Below the pieces are notes generated by a model. That model was given only the letters and a program-made list of their open reading frames with translations. It searched no databases and was not told the origin of the DNA. Positions 21,838 to 34,418 of a stretch of 64,000 bases of DNA are shown here, piece by piece. Source of the DNA: Cyathus striatus. Its lineage: Eukaryota; Basidiomycota; Agaricomycetes; Agaricales; Nidulariaceae. The position numbers and the translations under genes were made by a program. The DNA lies in assembly GCA_025738555.1 (NCBI GenBank), contig JAOVFP010000017.1:744001-808000 (forward strand), in the 5' to 3' direction. Position 1 is the stretch's first letter. Each line of letters opens with the position of its first letter.

Positions 21838-22471
21838 GTTGCACCTCCCCTGCTGCTCTCTTACTTATCATTTTGTTTTTACTTTTCTCTCTAACTTTGC
21901 TGTATACTATGCTTCTATGTTATATATTACTAATATATTGATCTTAAAATTGAGGCTGTAGCTCGTTGTTCACGATAACACAAAGACTCGATCTGCTCTT
22001 GAAAAACCTGATCCGCCCTCGAAAGTACCGACTACAATGTCGTTGAAATTAACTGATTCTTAAATAACTAACATGCACTCAACGTCTCAATTTTACAGAA
22101 GGTCTCTTGGCCACTGAGGCAGAATGCAGTGCTACGGTGATAGACATTGACTCGTCCATTTTACAGAACATGATTGTTACTGGGGAGATTGACACTTTGG
22201 AATCGCTTATAGATAGTTCTAGTAGCATGTAATTAATCAGAGCTTCAGATACGGTATTCCTTCCAACAAAAATCAATTTATTATTTCTATGAACTTGCTG
22301 TCAACTTGCTATGCACCAATTCAGAACTGAAACCGCTGCGGTGAGAAGATTATGTCATGTATTACAAATGCAGTGCATTAAAATCGAGGTACCTTGGTTT
22401 TACCTCAAGGCACCTCGATGTCAATTAGCCGAGACCTTGGATAAATTCGAACTCACCTCACAGCAACACTA

Positions 22472-23329
22472 CTTGATGTGATTTCGGGAAGCACCGAATC
22501 TCGGCTTCCCAATGGCATTGCCAGAACATCAGATGAGATCAATGGTCGGCAGGTCGGCATATCATTTTAAACCTTCGTGAAGTGCTCGTTGTCGAGTCAA
22601 GTAGAATAAGTATTGGACTCTTTGAACTTATCATTTACTTGCTCCCTCTATTAAATTAGTTGGTTATTGAGTATAATAATATGTAACACAACGTATTAAT
22701 ACTATATTAAGTAATGAAAGGATCATTTGCCATGTTCAATGTAGAGGTGAGAGAAGATTACAGGTATTAGTTGGGTATTAGTAGCTGAAACAACCGCTAC
22801 GACCTGTCGAAGTGGTGGATAGTTATAAACTTGAATTAGAAGAAGCTGTATTATTGGAATATATTAGATGTGGAATTGATCTTGGTGAGTAATATTGTGA
22901 AGTCGAATTTGAACGTATGCGTCGTGCGGATTCTGTTTGCAAGATACGAGCGGTAGCAGTGTTCTGGTAGCCATAGGATCGTCTTTTATCATATTTCCTT
23001 TCAACAGCCTTCTAGATCCTCTAAAGTAAGCATTCAACGCTCTAGCTGAACGATTTTTCGTTAAACAATATTCGATGGAGCCTATGAACGTGTTCAGTAC
23101 CAACTACATCCCACAGCTTATTTCACTTCGTAACATACAAACATATTAACTCATCTGAAGCCACTGGTATTGGTATAAATTGTCCATATCATTCAGCTTC
23201 TGGCAAAGCTGTGCGTGACTAAGTGTTCGGAATGGCATGCTGCAATGTATGTAGCTATTAAATATTGATTGCACCGATGCATGGAGAACTGGCCCTGTGG
23301 TTACTTGAGATCTTGGAGCACAAATGTGA
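22472..23329. other. Intergenic, no gene recognised
   Basis: AT-rich sequence with short open frames only. No repeat partner was seen within the window. Confidence 0.35.
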
Positions 23330-23690
23330 CAGAATCTTCATCTTCCAGCGGGTTGTTATAAGTTTGACTGCAATAAGGACGATGGTTTGCGGCGGACTAT
23401 TTCAGAGAGTGAGGTAATCTTGCTTGAGGTGTACTTCCATTTGGTGTGGCTCCCCCCAATCCGCTTCCGGTATGTACATAGCCTATTTGCACCGTATGTT
23501 CTTGTCCGCAGTATAACATACAGCCAAGGCTGAGATCTAAAATTAACTTAAAATGAAGAGGACAGGAGAAAGCTGAGCTTTTGAGGAAATCTCGAAGTAC
23601 GTACGGTGGCTGTAGGTAGCGGGACCACTTCAAGTTGACTTACCTTCGAATGCCAAATCAACACCTTTCGCTTATATCACCGTGGCACGT
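23330..23690. repeat. Duplicated segment, copy 1 (matches 59,870-60,230)
   Basis: About 360 bp are shared with the region upstream of the CFEM gene, from aatcttcatc through to accgtggcacgtggca. Both copies keep a 78-codon minus-strand open frame (with GYVHTGSGL and GATPNG), but many codon differences change the residue, so conservation as a protein is doubtful. Confidence 0.75.
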
Positions 23691-24390
23691 GGCAGTGTCG
23701 GAAGTGAAGGGGTAACGAAACGAAACGGGACGTTGGTAACTGGTATGTACTTCGAGTTCCTTGACAATATTGCCTAGTTTAAGAGTAACATCAAGAACTT
23801 CGCTTTACAGAATTTGTTAACACATTACACTACCACTACCCCACTCCTTATTCCACGCGGCAAGATCTGAATGTCAGTATTCAAATGTTCATGACAATCT
23901 CCCAAATTGGATCAGGATTATAACAATTCCACGTCATTCGTACGTCAGTTCAGCATTCTCAGTTAAGTACAAGGCGATTATGCGGAAACGAAATTTGAGA
24001 GTACGCAAAATCTCCTTAAAGCTAGCTGTAACGATTTCACAGTTCGAAACGTACGTTATGAGCATCATAACAGATTTTCTTCGAAGTCACCCGCATCATA
24101 ATACAGTAACTATGTCCACACGGTAAACTGACGCTTGCTGTTCTCATCATCTGGCTGTTGAGGCAACTATCTAATGTTTAAAAACCTTAACAGTTTAAAG
24201 TGTATTTAACTATGTCTAGACTTGTTGAAATGAAAATTTACAGCTACATGCAGAGGTTCGTTCTACAGATACAATGAAAAAACGGTATCGAATCGTATTC
24301 TTTTAATACCCGTATCGTACGACCGTCCAAGAACGAGTCGTGGCGATAGCCATTGGTGCAAGAACCACAACACGTCCAAGATGAAATATA
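23691..24390. repeat. Duplicated block, copy 2 (matches 1,265-1,960)
   Basis: Colinear with 1,265-1,960 and diverged by substitutions and small indels. It begins right where the match to the 59.9-60.2 kb segment ends, so this point is a junction between two different duplicated segments. Confidence 0.75.
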
Positions 24391-25680
24391 AGTACCTCGA
24401 ATCTACACTTGGCATGGCACGTAGTTATTAATGGGATTTATACCGCTAGATTCTGACATCGTGGTCTGGTTTCTTTCTATTAGTCACTCGAAAGTCGTAT
24501 TTCATATTTGACTAGGATTCAGAGGTTGCAGTAGCACCTGGTAGCTACTTGTCGTCCTCGCAATTGTAACACATAGTCTCGGAACATTCATGTTTGTAAA
24601 TAAATCTGAAACCGATGAATGTTGCTTGAGCTCGATAAGTTCCCGCAGGGCATAGGTAAGGAAGATTGTACAGAGCATATGGTACAGGACTTCGAAGAAT
24701 ACTATATACCCACTAGTAGCGGCGGGTCGTCCCCGTAATTGTTGTACAAATTTATAGTCAATAGTCCATAACACATAGTCTCAGAACGTTATTGTTCATA
24801 AATAAATCTGAAACTGATGAATGTAGCTTGAGCACGATATGGTCCTGTGGTGCCAGTTAATGTACAAAGAGAGCTCTGCGGGACTTGAGCAGTGAGGAAT
24901 ATTGTGCAGAGCATATGTTACAGGTATATGGCACATATACTGGGTAGTGTTCCAAATTGATACATGTTTCGTGATTTTCAGTGAAATGGATACATTTTTG
25001 AGTAAAATTTATGAACCTGTTACACCTTTCAACATTTTGTAAAGAATTTAATACATGTTTTCTGAATAGATGTGCTACATATTTAATACTGTTGATTAGT
25101 ACATGTTTTAGAAAGTGGTAGATATTAGAACACCATGGTCCATATGTTCAGCGGGGTAATTAAAGGCACATGTTCTTTATAGAGCAGGCGATTCGCCTGC
25201 ACTACAAAATTCGATATTCTTCGAGTTTCGTCATCGGTATCACGTGTCCTTGATACACGTATCGAACCGCTCCGATTTTCTGGTTTTCTCTTTAAGCTCA
25301 TTCTCTTTTTCCGTCCTCCTTACTCATATTTTACCTTATTCTTGGTACTTATATCCAGGACCCGTAACCCATGGGTTATTGAGAGTATAGGTTCCTGGCA
25401 GTGCCTGCGGGTGCTCCTGGGTGAGATATGTGGATTCGGTGGACTAAATATCATATGGGCTATTACTGATCATGGCATCATACAGGTATGTACCAATACA
25501 GGTTTGACTATACTTACTACTTAGTGTACACCTGATTTGAGTAAGGGTGCCGGTTATGAACATATCTGTCACCCGACGTCCAGCTTCGCGAGGTCTCGGC
25601 TGTAAGTGTTCCCCCCCCTCTCGTCAACCACCATTAGCACACACACTCGCTCTTTTGCTCTTCGTTCTTTGTCGTCTCAA
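24391..25680. other. Intergenic with a local direct duplication
   Basis: Two diverged copies of a roughly 130-bp stretch (acacatagtctc, aataaatctgaaac, gatgaatgt, cagagcatatg) lie around 24,560-24,690 and 24,760-24,925. A short palindrome gcaggcg-att-cgcctgc lies at 25,184-25,200. No gene is recognised. Confidence 0.4.
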
Positions 25681-26157
25681 TATTCAATTCTTATTCTGAG
25701 TTGAACCCCAGCTGCGGAGTTTATATTCGTGGGGTGGGAATCGAAGCGCCGGAAGCAAAAGTTAAATTGCTGCCGTCCCGGGCCGTCGGTTACTGGCAAA
25801 CTCAAACCGAACACACAAAACGAGGAAGTGAATCCGATGTGCATTGTCAGTAACAACAGCAACCCCACGTTACCGAACCACACTCATACCGTTGTTCAAG
25901 TTGAGGTGACTTTCTAACGGTTATAAATCGTAATTTAATCCTGAATTAACTACGTCAAAACATGTTCAAATTACAGCCGCGTACAGAGGTTCGTTTTACA
26001 ATACAATGAAAAAAAAAACATTATGGAATAGTATTCTGCTAATATTATATGGCCGTGGGCCCGTATCGTACGACAGTTCAAGCGTTAAAGAACCACAACA
26101 CGTCCAAAATGAAATCACAACAGCAAAGACAGAAAAAGAATCCTCACTTGAATCGCT

Positions 26158-27009
26158 TTACATCGACAAATCCTGAACCCAGAAAGGATAGGTGACAGCC
26201 ATGACCAACCCAATAAAAACACTATAAACAGTCGGCATATCAGGCAACATGGCCACCATCTGAATAAACGATCCCGCGCCCTCGAGTGTTCTAGCAACAA
26301 CAGGTTGAACTATAGCCGAGCCTCAGCTTAAAAGAAATGAAAGTGTGTTACTTAAAGGAACGAACCTGGAAGGAACAAGCTGCATAACAACATCGTTGCG
26401 CCTACGATGAGCAACATGGGAATGACTACCGCTCGTATCACCTCACTGAATGACGGCGAGGCGTTGTCGGATGCGCAACACGAGCAGCAGCAGCAGGTGT
26501 AGGGGGAGATGGTGGTGTTGGATCCGCCCTTCATTCCAGGCGCAGAGATAAACCCCGATGCGGCTGTACGATATAAGCGGTGATATTAGTTGAGGGTGAC
26601 AGAGGATAAGGGGATAAACGCACTATCATATTCCTGAACCAACAAAGCATCCATCAGACAACCCTCCAACGCGGCAGTGGAAAGTGGCGTGGCTGAGGTG
26701 AATACGTAGGTTTTGTCGATGCTGTGTGCGCATATAGTCAGTATTCATGTTCGTGCTCATGCCCAAGAGGGGATGGATGTGTATCGATGTAAGTTGAAAA
26801 GGAACACGAACACGTAGAAGGGGAGATTGACCAGGAAAGGGAGAGAAAAGAACGTACGTGTTATCGTTCGTAAAGCAGTTATAAACATATTGCGAGGCGT
26901 CAGATGCGTTGGTGGGTACGGCTGGTAGTCCCGGAGCTAATCCAGTTTCGAGTTGCTGGCGCAAGAAAGGGATATAAGTGAGGGAGAGGAGGACTGTGAA
27001 TAAGTGCAT
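26158..27009 (-). CDS. A4: small secreted/membrane protein, dispersed copy
   Basis: Fourth member of family A, with the same four-exon pattern: exon 1 (27009 to 26858) encodes MHLFTVLLSLTYIPFLRQQL; intron 1 starts GTACGT and ends CACACAG; exon 2 ends at a GTGCGT donor near 26,623; exon 3 carries SNTTISPYTCCCCSCC and the hydrophobic VVIPMLLIVGATMLL; the last exon encodes VVARTLEGAGSFIQM and ends GLVMAVTYPFWVQDLSM. I found no stop in the spliced frame. As in A2 and A3, the CFEM-like CxC seen in A1 is lost while the juxtamembrane cysteine run has expanded. Location at the cell surface or in a membrane is inferred; function is unknown. Confidence 0.5.
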
Positions 27010-27359
27010 TATGATCTTATTTAAAGCTAAAGACAGGTATTAATGTTACAGTAGAGGGAGTATCGAAGGAGATGAGAGAGAGACTGAAAGAAACGGGATG
27101 AAAGTGGATTATCGATATTGAACCTGCGGAGTTTGTATTTTTGGCGTGAAGTAGTGTTGCCGCCGCTTGGCTCCGCTCAGCTTGGTTCAGCTCCAGCAGC
27201 TCAGAGGCTAATATTAGCTCAGCTCTCAAGCGGAACTACTCTTATTCAGCTTGCTCACGTTGGTTACAGCTCAGTTTCGGCTAAGCCACTAGCTCACACG
27301 TAATTGCACCAAATTTAGACAAAGGTGAAGTACAAGAAATCCAACAGCTAGCTACGCTA

Positions 27360-30300
27360 CTAAACCAACACAGTTGCCGAATTATCGTCATCCCTTTCAT
27401 TTTCTAACATCAACAATTCCTCGTCTTTACTCATTCCAGCTGTGAAATTGAGTGTAAGGCCATTTCGAAGACTGAACATCATTATTTGCAAGGCCTCCAT
27501 AAGCTCAGGTGAGATCCGACTCCGTCGTGCTGTCATAGTCTCTTTCCCAGATGAGAATACACGCTCACATGGTACAGCTGATGCCTGAATAGGCAAAATA
27601 TCCATAGCGGCCATAAAAAATGTTGGGTAGCGCAGTTGGTTCTCCTATGTACATAGACAAACCAGTTAACTTCTAGTAATTGGTTGATGGTAACTAATAA
27701 CAAACTTTACCTGCCAAAATGCGAGACTGCTAGTTCCAGTCTGCTGGTCAAGAAGATATGAATCGATTTCGGCTTCCAGTGTAGGAGGTGCTTTCGTTTC
27801 AGATGCACCTGATTTGAGCCGCAACAGTTTTTTTGCCCAGACATTGGTTGAATTTCCGGATATACCTGCAGTGGTTGGTAATGTATGCTGTCGTTTCGGA
27901 GTATCACGATGGCGAAGAGGGGGTTGATACTCATTTTGTTGGTTTGTAATGTCATCATAGTATGATTTCAGCTGGAAACATGTACATGAGGTTATATAAT
28001 TTTGAAAGCTGCTGAGAAAGAAAGAAATTTTAACACACCTCTCGACGAAGAATATCCTTTGCCCACTGAATTTTTTCGGGTGCATGATCTATAAACCAGT
28101 TCAATTTTGCTGCAGGGTTGAGGACTGATACGAAAATTAATAAAATTACAAAAGAATGAACAATACAAACCTAGCGCAAGCACATATGCTGGAACAAGTT
28201 CGGTTCGCTCCAGGTAGCAGCCTAGCTTATCCAGTCCAGCCTGAACAATGCATTCTGTATCTGTACTCTCTATTTGATGCTCCTTCCAAACGGCTTCCAT
28301 TGCTTTAAATGCTGGGATGACGTCACAAAGTGTAGGGGTCTTTTCTTCCGATAGGTCTTGCTGAAATGTATGAGGTATCTAAAGCCACAGTTCAGTCGCA
28401 TCAAAGCAAAGGAGATCAATATAGCTGTACCATTAAAATATCCTGAAATATTTCCAATGATTTCCACTCAGCATCACGTAGTTGATAAACAGCAAGTTCT
28501 TTGAAGTCCGAAAGTGCAAAGAACATGTCAATAGCCTATCCGAATGTAGGAACCATTGAGAACTTGTAAATATAGATAAAAAACTGTTAGAACTGCACTC
28601 ACTCTTCGAAGTAAAAGTGCTCTTTCAATCATCAACCTTGTTGATGACCAGCGGGTCTCAACATCACATAACAGCTGCAAGTCTCCACCATAAATTGATA
28701 TACAAATTTCAGAAAAACATTGTCGTCAGATAGGAGAACCACGTATCTAATAGTAACAGTACAAGATATTTAGTAGTAGCAGATATGCACAGCAAAAAAT
28801 GACATACCACTCGAACTAGCACTCGTACTTTGGCAATTGGATCTTCTGTTAATTGCTCTATGCATGTCACGCTCGCATCATCAAGAAGTTCAAGTTCTTC
28901 AAGACTTATATATGGTAACTTTGAGACCGCTGATGTTACTGCTTTACAAGCAAGATTGACCACATGGGGAAAGCAGCTACAATACAATGTTACTTTCATA
29001 TTAATATATATCATTGTTTGTTTTTTAACTTACCGAATTCTACGCTCGACTTGATTGAATTTAATGCCTCGCTTTTTCAAGTCAGATTCAAGGTTTGCCA
29101 TGAATGTATCATTATTAGTAGCATTGTCAAGTGTAACCCAACCGATCTAAGTCATTATTAAGTTGAGTGCAATGGAATTGTTAGTATGCTATTATACATA
29201 CCTTGGATACAATTCCTACGCGGTCTAGAATATGTACAAAAGCTCTCGCCAATGTTATTCCGTCATGATGGCCCGGAACACGATGGAATCCAATCAGTTC
29301 CGATCGAAGCGTTAGGACATACTGAGGTCCATGAGGTGTCTGCATAATTTTTGTACTAATCCAGTGGACAGTTAAACCCATGAAAGGTGTTAAGTTAGGG
29401 TCTGTCCATAGGTCGCTTGTTGTAGAAATTTTTCCAATTGCTTTCTGTGATAAAGGTAAATTAAACTAAAGCAATGCTGTGAGATATGTAAGGAACCAAA
29501 ACGTACAGCCATCTCATCTTGCAAATAGTCGAGATGTTCATCCCAAGCAGTCATAATTCGATTGTGAATGGTGGTACGATGTGGAATATCACCATCTCTA
29601 AGTTCCTCACGCAACATTCTGAATATAGCGCGCAATTTCGGATGCTCGATTACATTTATTGACTATATAGCACAAAGTTGTTAGAAGTTGAATGATGTCA
29701 TAAAATAGTACATTATTTACCTGATCGTCTTGGATAATCCAATCAGTAATGGCATCTAGGAATGCCTCAGGGGAATATTTGCGATATACCTGGGCATTTT
29801 CGTCATCTTCCCCCTCAATACACAGCCCTTTCTTACGTCTATACTCACGAACAGTACTCTGTGCAATCTTTGCCTTGACTTCGATTGCTAACTGCTCACA
29901 AGCATCAATCCATTCGAGCCCATGAGCATCGCAAAGATGCTTTCGTAATACGCTCATTCCAGTCTTTTGCGCATAGCGAGTGACTTTGACTTTTGGGTCT
30001 GTACATTGCTGTTTCCTAACGAAATATTAAACAGCATGCACATATAAATAAAATATAACATACCGGCAGAACACACAGCATCTAAATCCACTGCTCTCCT
30101 CAAAAAACTCCCATACATCCTTCGCTCTTGGATTTGATTTATTCCCTCCTGGACTGTGAGTTGACCGTTCCGCATGTTCGATGGGGCTATCTTCTGTCAG
30201 CAATGATTTACGTGTACGAACTGGACTTGGAGTGTTCATTGTGCTAGACACATAGCTGGGAGATGGGAATGATTCGGCTGACATTGGTGTAGGAACACGT

Positions 30301-30750
30301 GTTCGCTGACGAGGTGGGGTGCATGGAGGTACAACTGGCTGGGGGCGCGACACAATAAACGGATCAGAATCGACATAGCGAGTTGATTCTGACTGCATAA
30401 CCACATTATCTAAAATAGATGAGTCTGAATGTATAAAACATCATGAAAAAAGACTGACTTTGCACTAGGATGTCTGTAAGCTGTCCCGGATCTTCCTGAT
30501 GATCATGGTTGCGCGAGAATGACTTCTCCATCGGCTGGTTGGCGGGCTCATCCTCAGCTACTAAAACTTGAGTACGTTGGAGACGGCGTCGCTTTGGTGC
30601 AGTGGGCTCTGGATTCACTTTATAAATACAGTAGCTTAGGTTGAAAACAATAAGTAATATAAAAAATCATTTACCGTTGACCTGAAAGACCGTTTCTATA
30701 GCACCATTAGCATGAGCGCGAGTTTGTCCTCGAGTCTTACGACCTGGCAT
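27360..30750 (-). CDS. hAT-family transposase, multi-exon
   Basis: Starting at ATG 30750 (MPGRKTRGQTRAHANG), exons separated by short introns encode: a Pro/Ser-rich N-terminal region; a BED-type zinc finger whose CCVFC pair ends the exon near 30,065 and whose HLCDAH follows at about 29,925-29,945; the first catalytic Asp in TTSDLWTD near 29,400; the second in TLDNATNND near 29,120-29,140; a PHVVNLACKAV segment near 28,960; and the C-terminal dimerisation region (ASAVPCERVFSSGKE, then ARRSRISPELMEALQIMMF) at 27,420-27,600. The stop is at 27,360. I saw no frameshift in the pieces I followed, so it may be functional. It would cut and re-insert elements sharing its ends. The exact exon list was not fully worked out. 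Confidence 0.85.
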
Positions 30751-30779
30751 AGAAGTGTGTATAAGCTTGACGAGGAAAG

Positions 30780-33010
30780 GTGAGGTTTGAAGGTTCCTAG
30801 ACAAAGGGATGTGAGCTGCTGGCACGTCCGTCCAGCGTTAAGGTCCTAAGGTTGTAAAAGATGGTATTAGCGACGTAAATGAAAGGGATAACAATGCAAT
30901 AAGAGTCAGAACTTCCGAACGAAGTTCTGGAGTGCTTCTGAATGAGTGGGACCTCTTGTGAGAGAAGAGGGTGGTGACGAGTGATAGAGAACGATAAAGA
31001 TGATGAGGAAGCATGAAAAGAGAGACTGAGAACAAGGTCCAATGATGGGGACGAAGTTCACTCAATTATTAGAGACCTAGATACACGGTTTATATAGGAA
31101 AGAGGGTAGAAAATTATACCTAAAAGAGCAAATAAAAACTTCTTGAAGCCAAGATGTTTCAAGGAGATAGCGGGATGGTTTTGTATAGAAAAATGTGAAG
31201 AGAAATAAATGTGATATGAGTAGAAGCAAGAAATGTAGCGATGGTAAATGGAATAGGATAGGATGTTGAGATGCTGATGTCGAGATCTCTAGTTTATGAG
31301 CGAGTTCCGCTGTCCCTAACTTCGCGTTGTCATTCAAGGTAATAGATACCTTAGGTGTTTGGCAGGAAGTGACTTTATTTGTACCTAGCACCTGGGGGTC
31401 GAGGGATACTGATCATATGTATTCCTGCAAACTCCTATGATATGGGATGTACAGTAAAGACTGTAAATGGGTGATGAACTGTGGGGCTTTGCTAGGTTTG
31501 CTTAGAACTTGGCCTGTAACTGGTGTGGTACAGCAAAGGCTGTAAATAAGAGATGAACTGTGGGAGTTTCTAGAGTATATGGCTAAAGCTGTATATGGTA
31601 ACAACAACTGCTAGAAACACTAGGAAAGCTTGTATGTACAGTGAAGGCTGTATATAAAGATTGGTGCTGTGGTGAAGGTCGAAACGAAGTTGAGGGCCTT
31701 GGTTGTTTCTGACTGTAGCTTGGTGGCTGCAGCGCATAAACTAATATGTGCTGTTACTGAATAGATATGATAAAAAGTGACGTTGAGATTCGATACATTG
31801 AGTTGAGCTGCGTTACGTTGAGTTGAGTTGAGTTACTTTGATATTACTGTGAATTTATTTATACGGTGAGTTGCGCTGCATCGTTTATGTTAATAATAGA
31901 ACTGAAGAAAAGCACAATAGATTCTGTATCTAATGTGTAAGAATAACTACTGGGGATGGACTGGTGAGTAAGATCCTAGCTAGTGACAGGCTATTTGGTA
32001 ATGGATAAACTCTGGTGAGTAGAATCCTGGCTGTCAAGCTGTGGTAAAATGGATAAAACTACTGTCTAAGACTCAATTTCTCTCTCCTTTTATGCTCTTT
32101 TCCTCCTACTGCTGACTAATCCTATCCAAAACCAATCCTGCATTGTCCTTCAAATTTGGTAATGGTAGATCCATTGTCTTGAGGTGGAGGCTGTGCAGAA
32201 CAATGGTGTTCAAGGAGATGAGTCAGGTCTTGAACAATGGTGACAGAAATAGTATTACATTGTTCTGGCGATGAACAATGGAATTCTATTTATAGATCCC
32301 AGCAAACAATGGGCATGAAGACAATGGGTGAATAGGAGGACATTGTTCTGCACAATGGGTGCAAAAGAACAATGGAGTTCTATTATTAGAAACAATGGCA
32401 TGTCCTTGGTAAGCGAATGCATAGGCATTGTTCTGAACAATGGGTGTGAAGAACAATGAAGTTCTATTATTAGAAACAATGGCATGTCCTTGGTAATCAA
32501 ATGCATAGGCACTGTTCTTGAACAATGGTGACCTATTTTTAACAGTACCGATTATTGGTCACCAAGAAGTGGGGTATTGGCTTGTGTTTCCATATGTTTG
32601 TTTCTAGAGAAGCAGTGCCTCATGAGAATTATTTGGTAGTGTATTCGGAAAGATCTGGATGATGTGGATTCCGGACATCGGACCATATAGCCATATGTGT
32701 GTGTTTATGACTAATCAAGTTTCACCCACGACAGCATGTCCATACCCGAGTGCTTGGGTTGCTCATAAGCATGATAGTCCATCCATACCCGAGTGCTTGG
32801 GTTGCTCGTTAGCATGATAGTTCATCTAGCGTTGGGGAGAAGTCAGTCTGATTTTGAGAGTATTGGGGGTATTGTGCAGACAGAGGTGAAAGATGAGCTA
32901 GTGATGTGTATGCACTCAAGGTTCATTTACATAGTAAGTCATGTGACTTTAACGCGTCTGCAGAACTCGTTAATATGTCAATTCCACCATGCAGGCAGAA
33001 CACCTGCTCT
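30780..33010. repeat. Right non-coding part of the hAT, partly shared with 61,030-61,840
   Basis: Segments 30,780-31,330 and 32,735-33,010 match 61,030-61,610 and 61,612-61,840, where they are contiguous. The intervening 1.4 kb here is extra and contains repeats of aacaatggg and a duplicated stretch with ttctattattagaaacaatgg (32,340-32,530). A minus-strand TATA motif (TATATAAACC, 31,087-31,096) lies about 340 bp before the transposase ATG and may be its promoter; the same motif exists at 61,34x. Confidence 0.65.
31087..31096 (-). promoter_or_regulatory. Putative TATA box of the hAT transposase
   Basis: TATATAAACC read on the minus strand, conserved in the related segment near 61,345 although the surrounding sequence has diverged. 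No other strong TATA motif lies closer to the transposase ATG at 30,750. Confidence 0.4.
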
Positions 33011-33634
33011 AAAAGCTAGTGAAATGATGGAGGGTAGTGAAAACATACGTTCTCTGGCCACATAAATAACATTTCAGCTCCAAGCTTGCATGTGTCTTTC
33101 TTCATACATGGAGACACTGGTAACTTGTGATGCCACCTGGCAATACTGGGACACCATCGGACAACGTGCTGGAAGTTTAGAACAATACAAGGGATCACTG
33201 AACCAATGATAGTGAACGGAAACAACAGTAAAACCTACTAGCTTTTCAGCAGCTCTAATTCATATTGAATTGTGGTTAGAATTCTCACCTCATGTTCGTG
33301 TTCTAAAACTTATATTCTGACATGCAGCAACAGGAGCTTTTCCTTGATATTCAACTCACTAACACAGCATATGAGATCCAGAAAACATATATTGGACGGT
33401 GTATTGCAGAAAAATGAAAGGCTGGAGAGGCAAAGATCGAGGGAGGTGGTGGTAGTCACCAAAGAAGCAACGAAGCTACAGCTAAGCAAGCTTGAAGCGG
33501 AACTGCAGCAATTCCTAGCTGAGCTTAACTGCCTAACAACAGCTCTTGTAACAGCCACTCAGCTCCGCTACTTTTCGGCTCAGCTCATCGGCTCATGGCT
33601 TTTGAGCCAAGCGAACAGCAACACTAGCGTGAAG

Positions 33635-34418
33635 CGAAGCGTGGGAAGTAAAATTTAAATTGCCGCCATCCTGGGGCACAGGTTACTAGCAGCCTCAAAC
33701 TGAACACACAAAACACAGAAGTAAATATCAACGATACCACAACTATAAGACTATAATAATATTCCAACACTAAGAAATATTAACTAAGAGGATCTTGATT
33801 TGGTCAGGCTGATAGAGGAAGTGAGTTATAGGAATCGGATCCTTGGCCACCTTGATGACGGAAGATGAGTGATGATCATATCGAGATTAGCTGGTAGTTG
33901 TTATGTATTCGGAAATCTCTTGGGCATAGGTGAACCAGCGGGTAATCTGTGGATCGTATTCAGGGGATCATGCAGTGATAAGAGCAAATGAAATCAGATA
34001 CGGTGCAGAGAATGATTGCCAAAGGAAAGCTGAAGGAGGACTGGGAAGAACACCAGGGCAGAAAAAAAACATGAAATCAAAGCAATACTAGAAAAAGAGC
34101 ATACAAAAATTCTCATCTATCCAATTCCCAGCAGCCCCGACACTCAACATTTGCTCTACATAAACACACTGTTCATCAATGAGTTGTGCATCTCTGGAGT
34201 ACATGTATTCTACGACAGATCTAGTATGTATTCATTCATCCACTAGTACTTCATCGTAAATATGTCTCCCCTCAAAATGACAAAACATATGCAGAACATT
34301 CATCATGAAGTGAGACATCATTGAGACAGAATGTGTCCCCAGAAAACGACGAAACATATGCAGAACGTCCATCACAAAGTGAGACATCATTGAGACAGAA
34401 CGTGACACAGTCTGGGGT
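33635..34418. repeat. A/C block copy 2, right flank of the hAT
   Basis: Continues the block interrupted by the hAT and is colinear with 5,805-6,500. Many CG dinucleotides of the 6-kb copy appear here as CA or TG. Near 34,262-34,400 a roughly 70-bp stretch (agaacgtccatcac...gtgagacatcattgagac) is present twice in tandem. Confidence 0.65.

Larger units (their letters stand above)
19671..22471. mobile_element. TIR element (hAT-like ends), non-autonomous, host of a nested element
   Basis: The ends are inverted: TAGTGTTGCTGCGAGGTGAG on the left and the reverse complement of TAGTGTTGCTGTGAGGTGAG on the right. The first nine bases are the same as those of the hAT element at 27,152. Subterminal caaggt/accttg motifs occur on both sides. 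The expected 8-bp duplication is not visible (agttactg left, cttgatgt right), so the ends may have diverged or recombined. Without the nested insertion it is about 0.9 kb and codes for nothing. Confidence 0.65.
27152..33626 (-). mobile_element. hAT transposon, 6.5 kb, apparently autonomous
   Basis: Ends are inverted: TAGTGTTGCCGCCGCTTGGC on the left, and on the right the reverse complement of TAGTGTTGCTGTTCGCTTGG. Exact 8-bp duplications GCGTGAAG flank it (27144-27151 and 33627-33634). Subterminal regions on both sides are rich in AGCTCAG/CTGAGCT motifs. It carries a multi-exon transposase gene on the minus strand and about 2.9 kb of mostly non-coding sequence at the right. The paralogous uninterrupted site lies near 5,800. 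Right and left flanks join colinearly into the A/C block. Confidence 0.95.

Noticed and set aside
23397..23633. 78-codon minus-strand frame conserved at 59,931-60,167
   Set aside because: Frame length is conserved, but many of the codon differences change the residue; looks like a duplicated non-coding segment rather than a protein under selection.
24950..25140. Possible small MITE (tagtgttccaa ... agaacacca)
   Set aside because: End similarity is short and imperfect, and no target duplication was visible.
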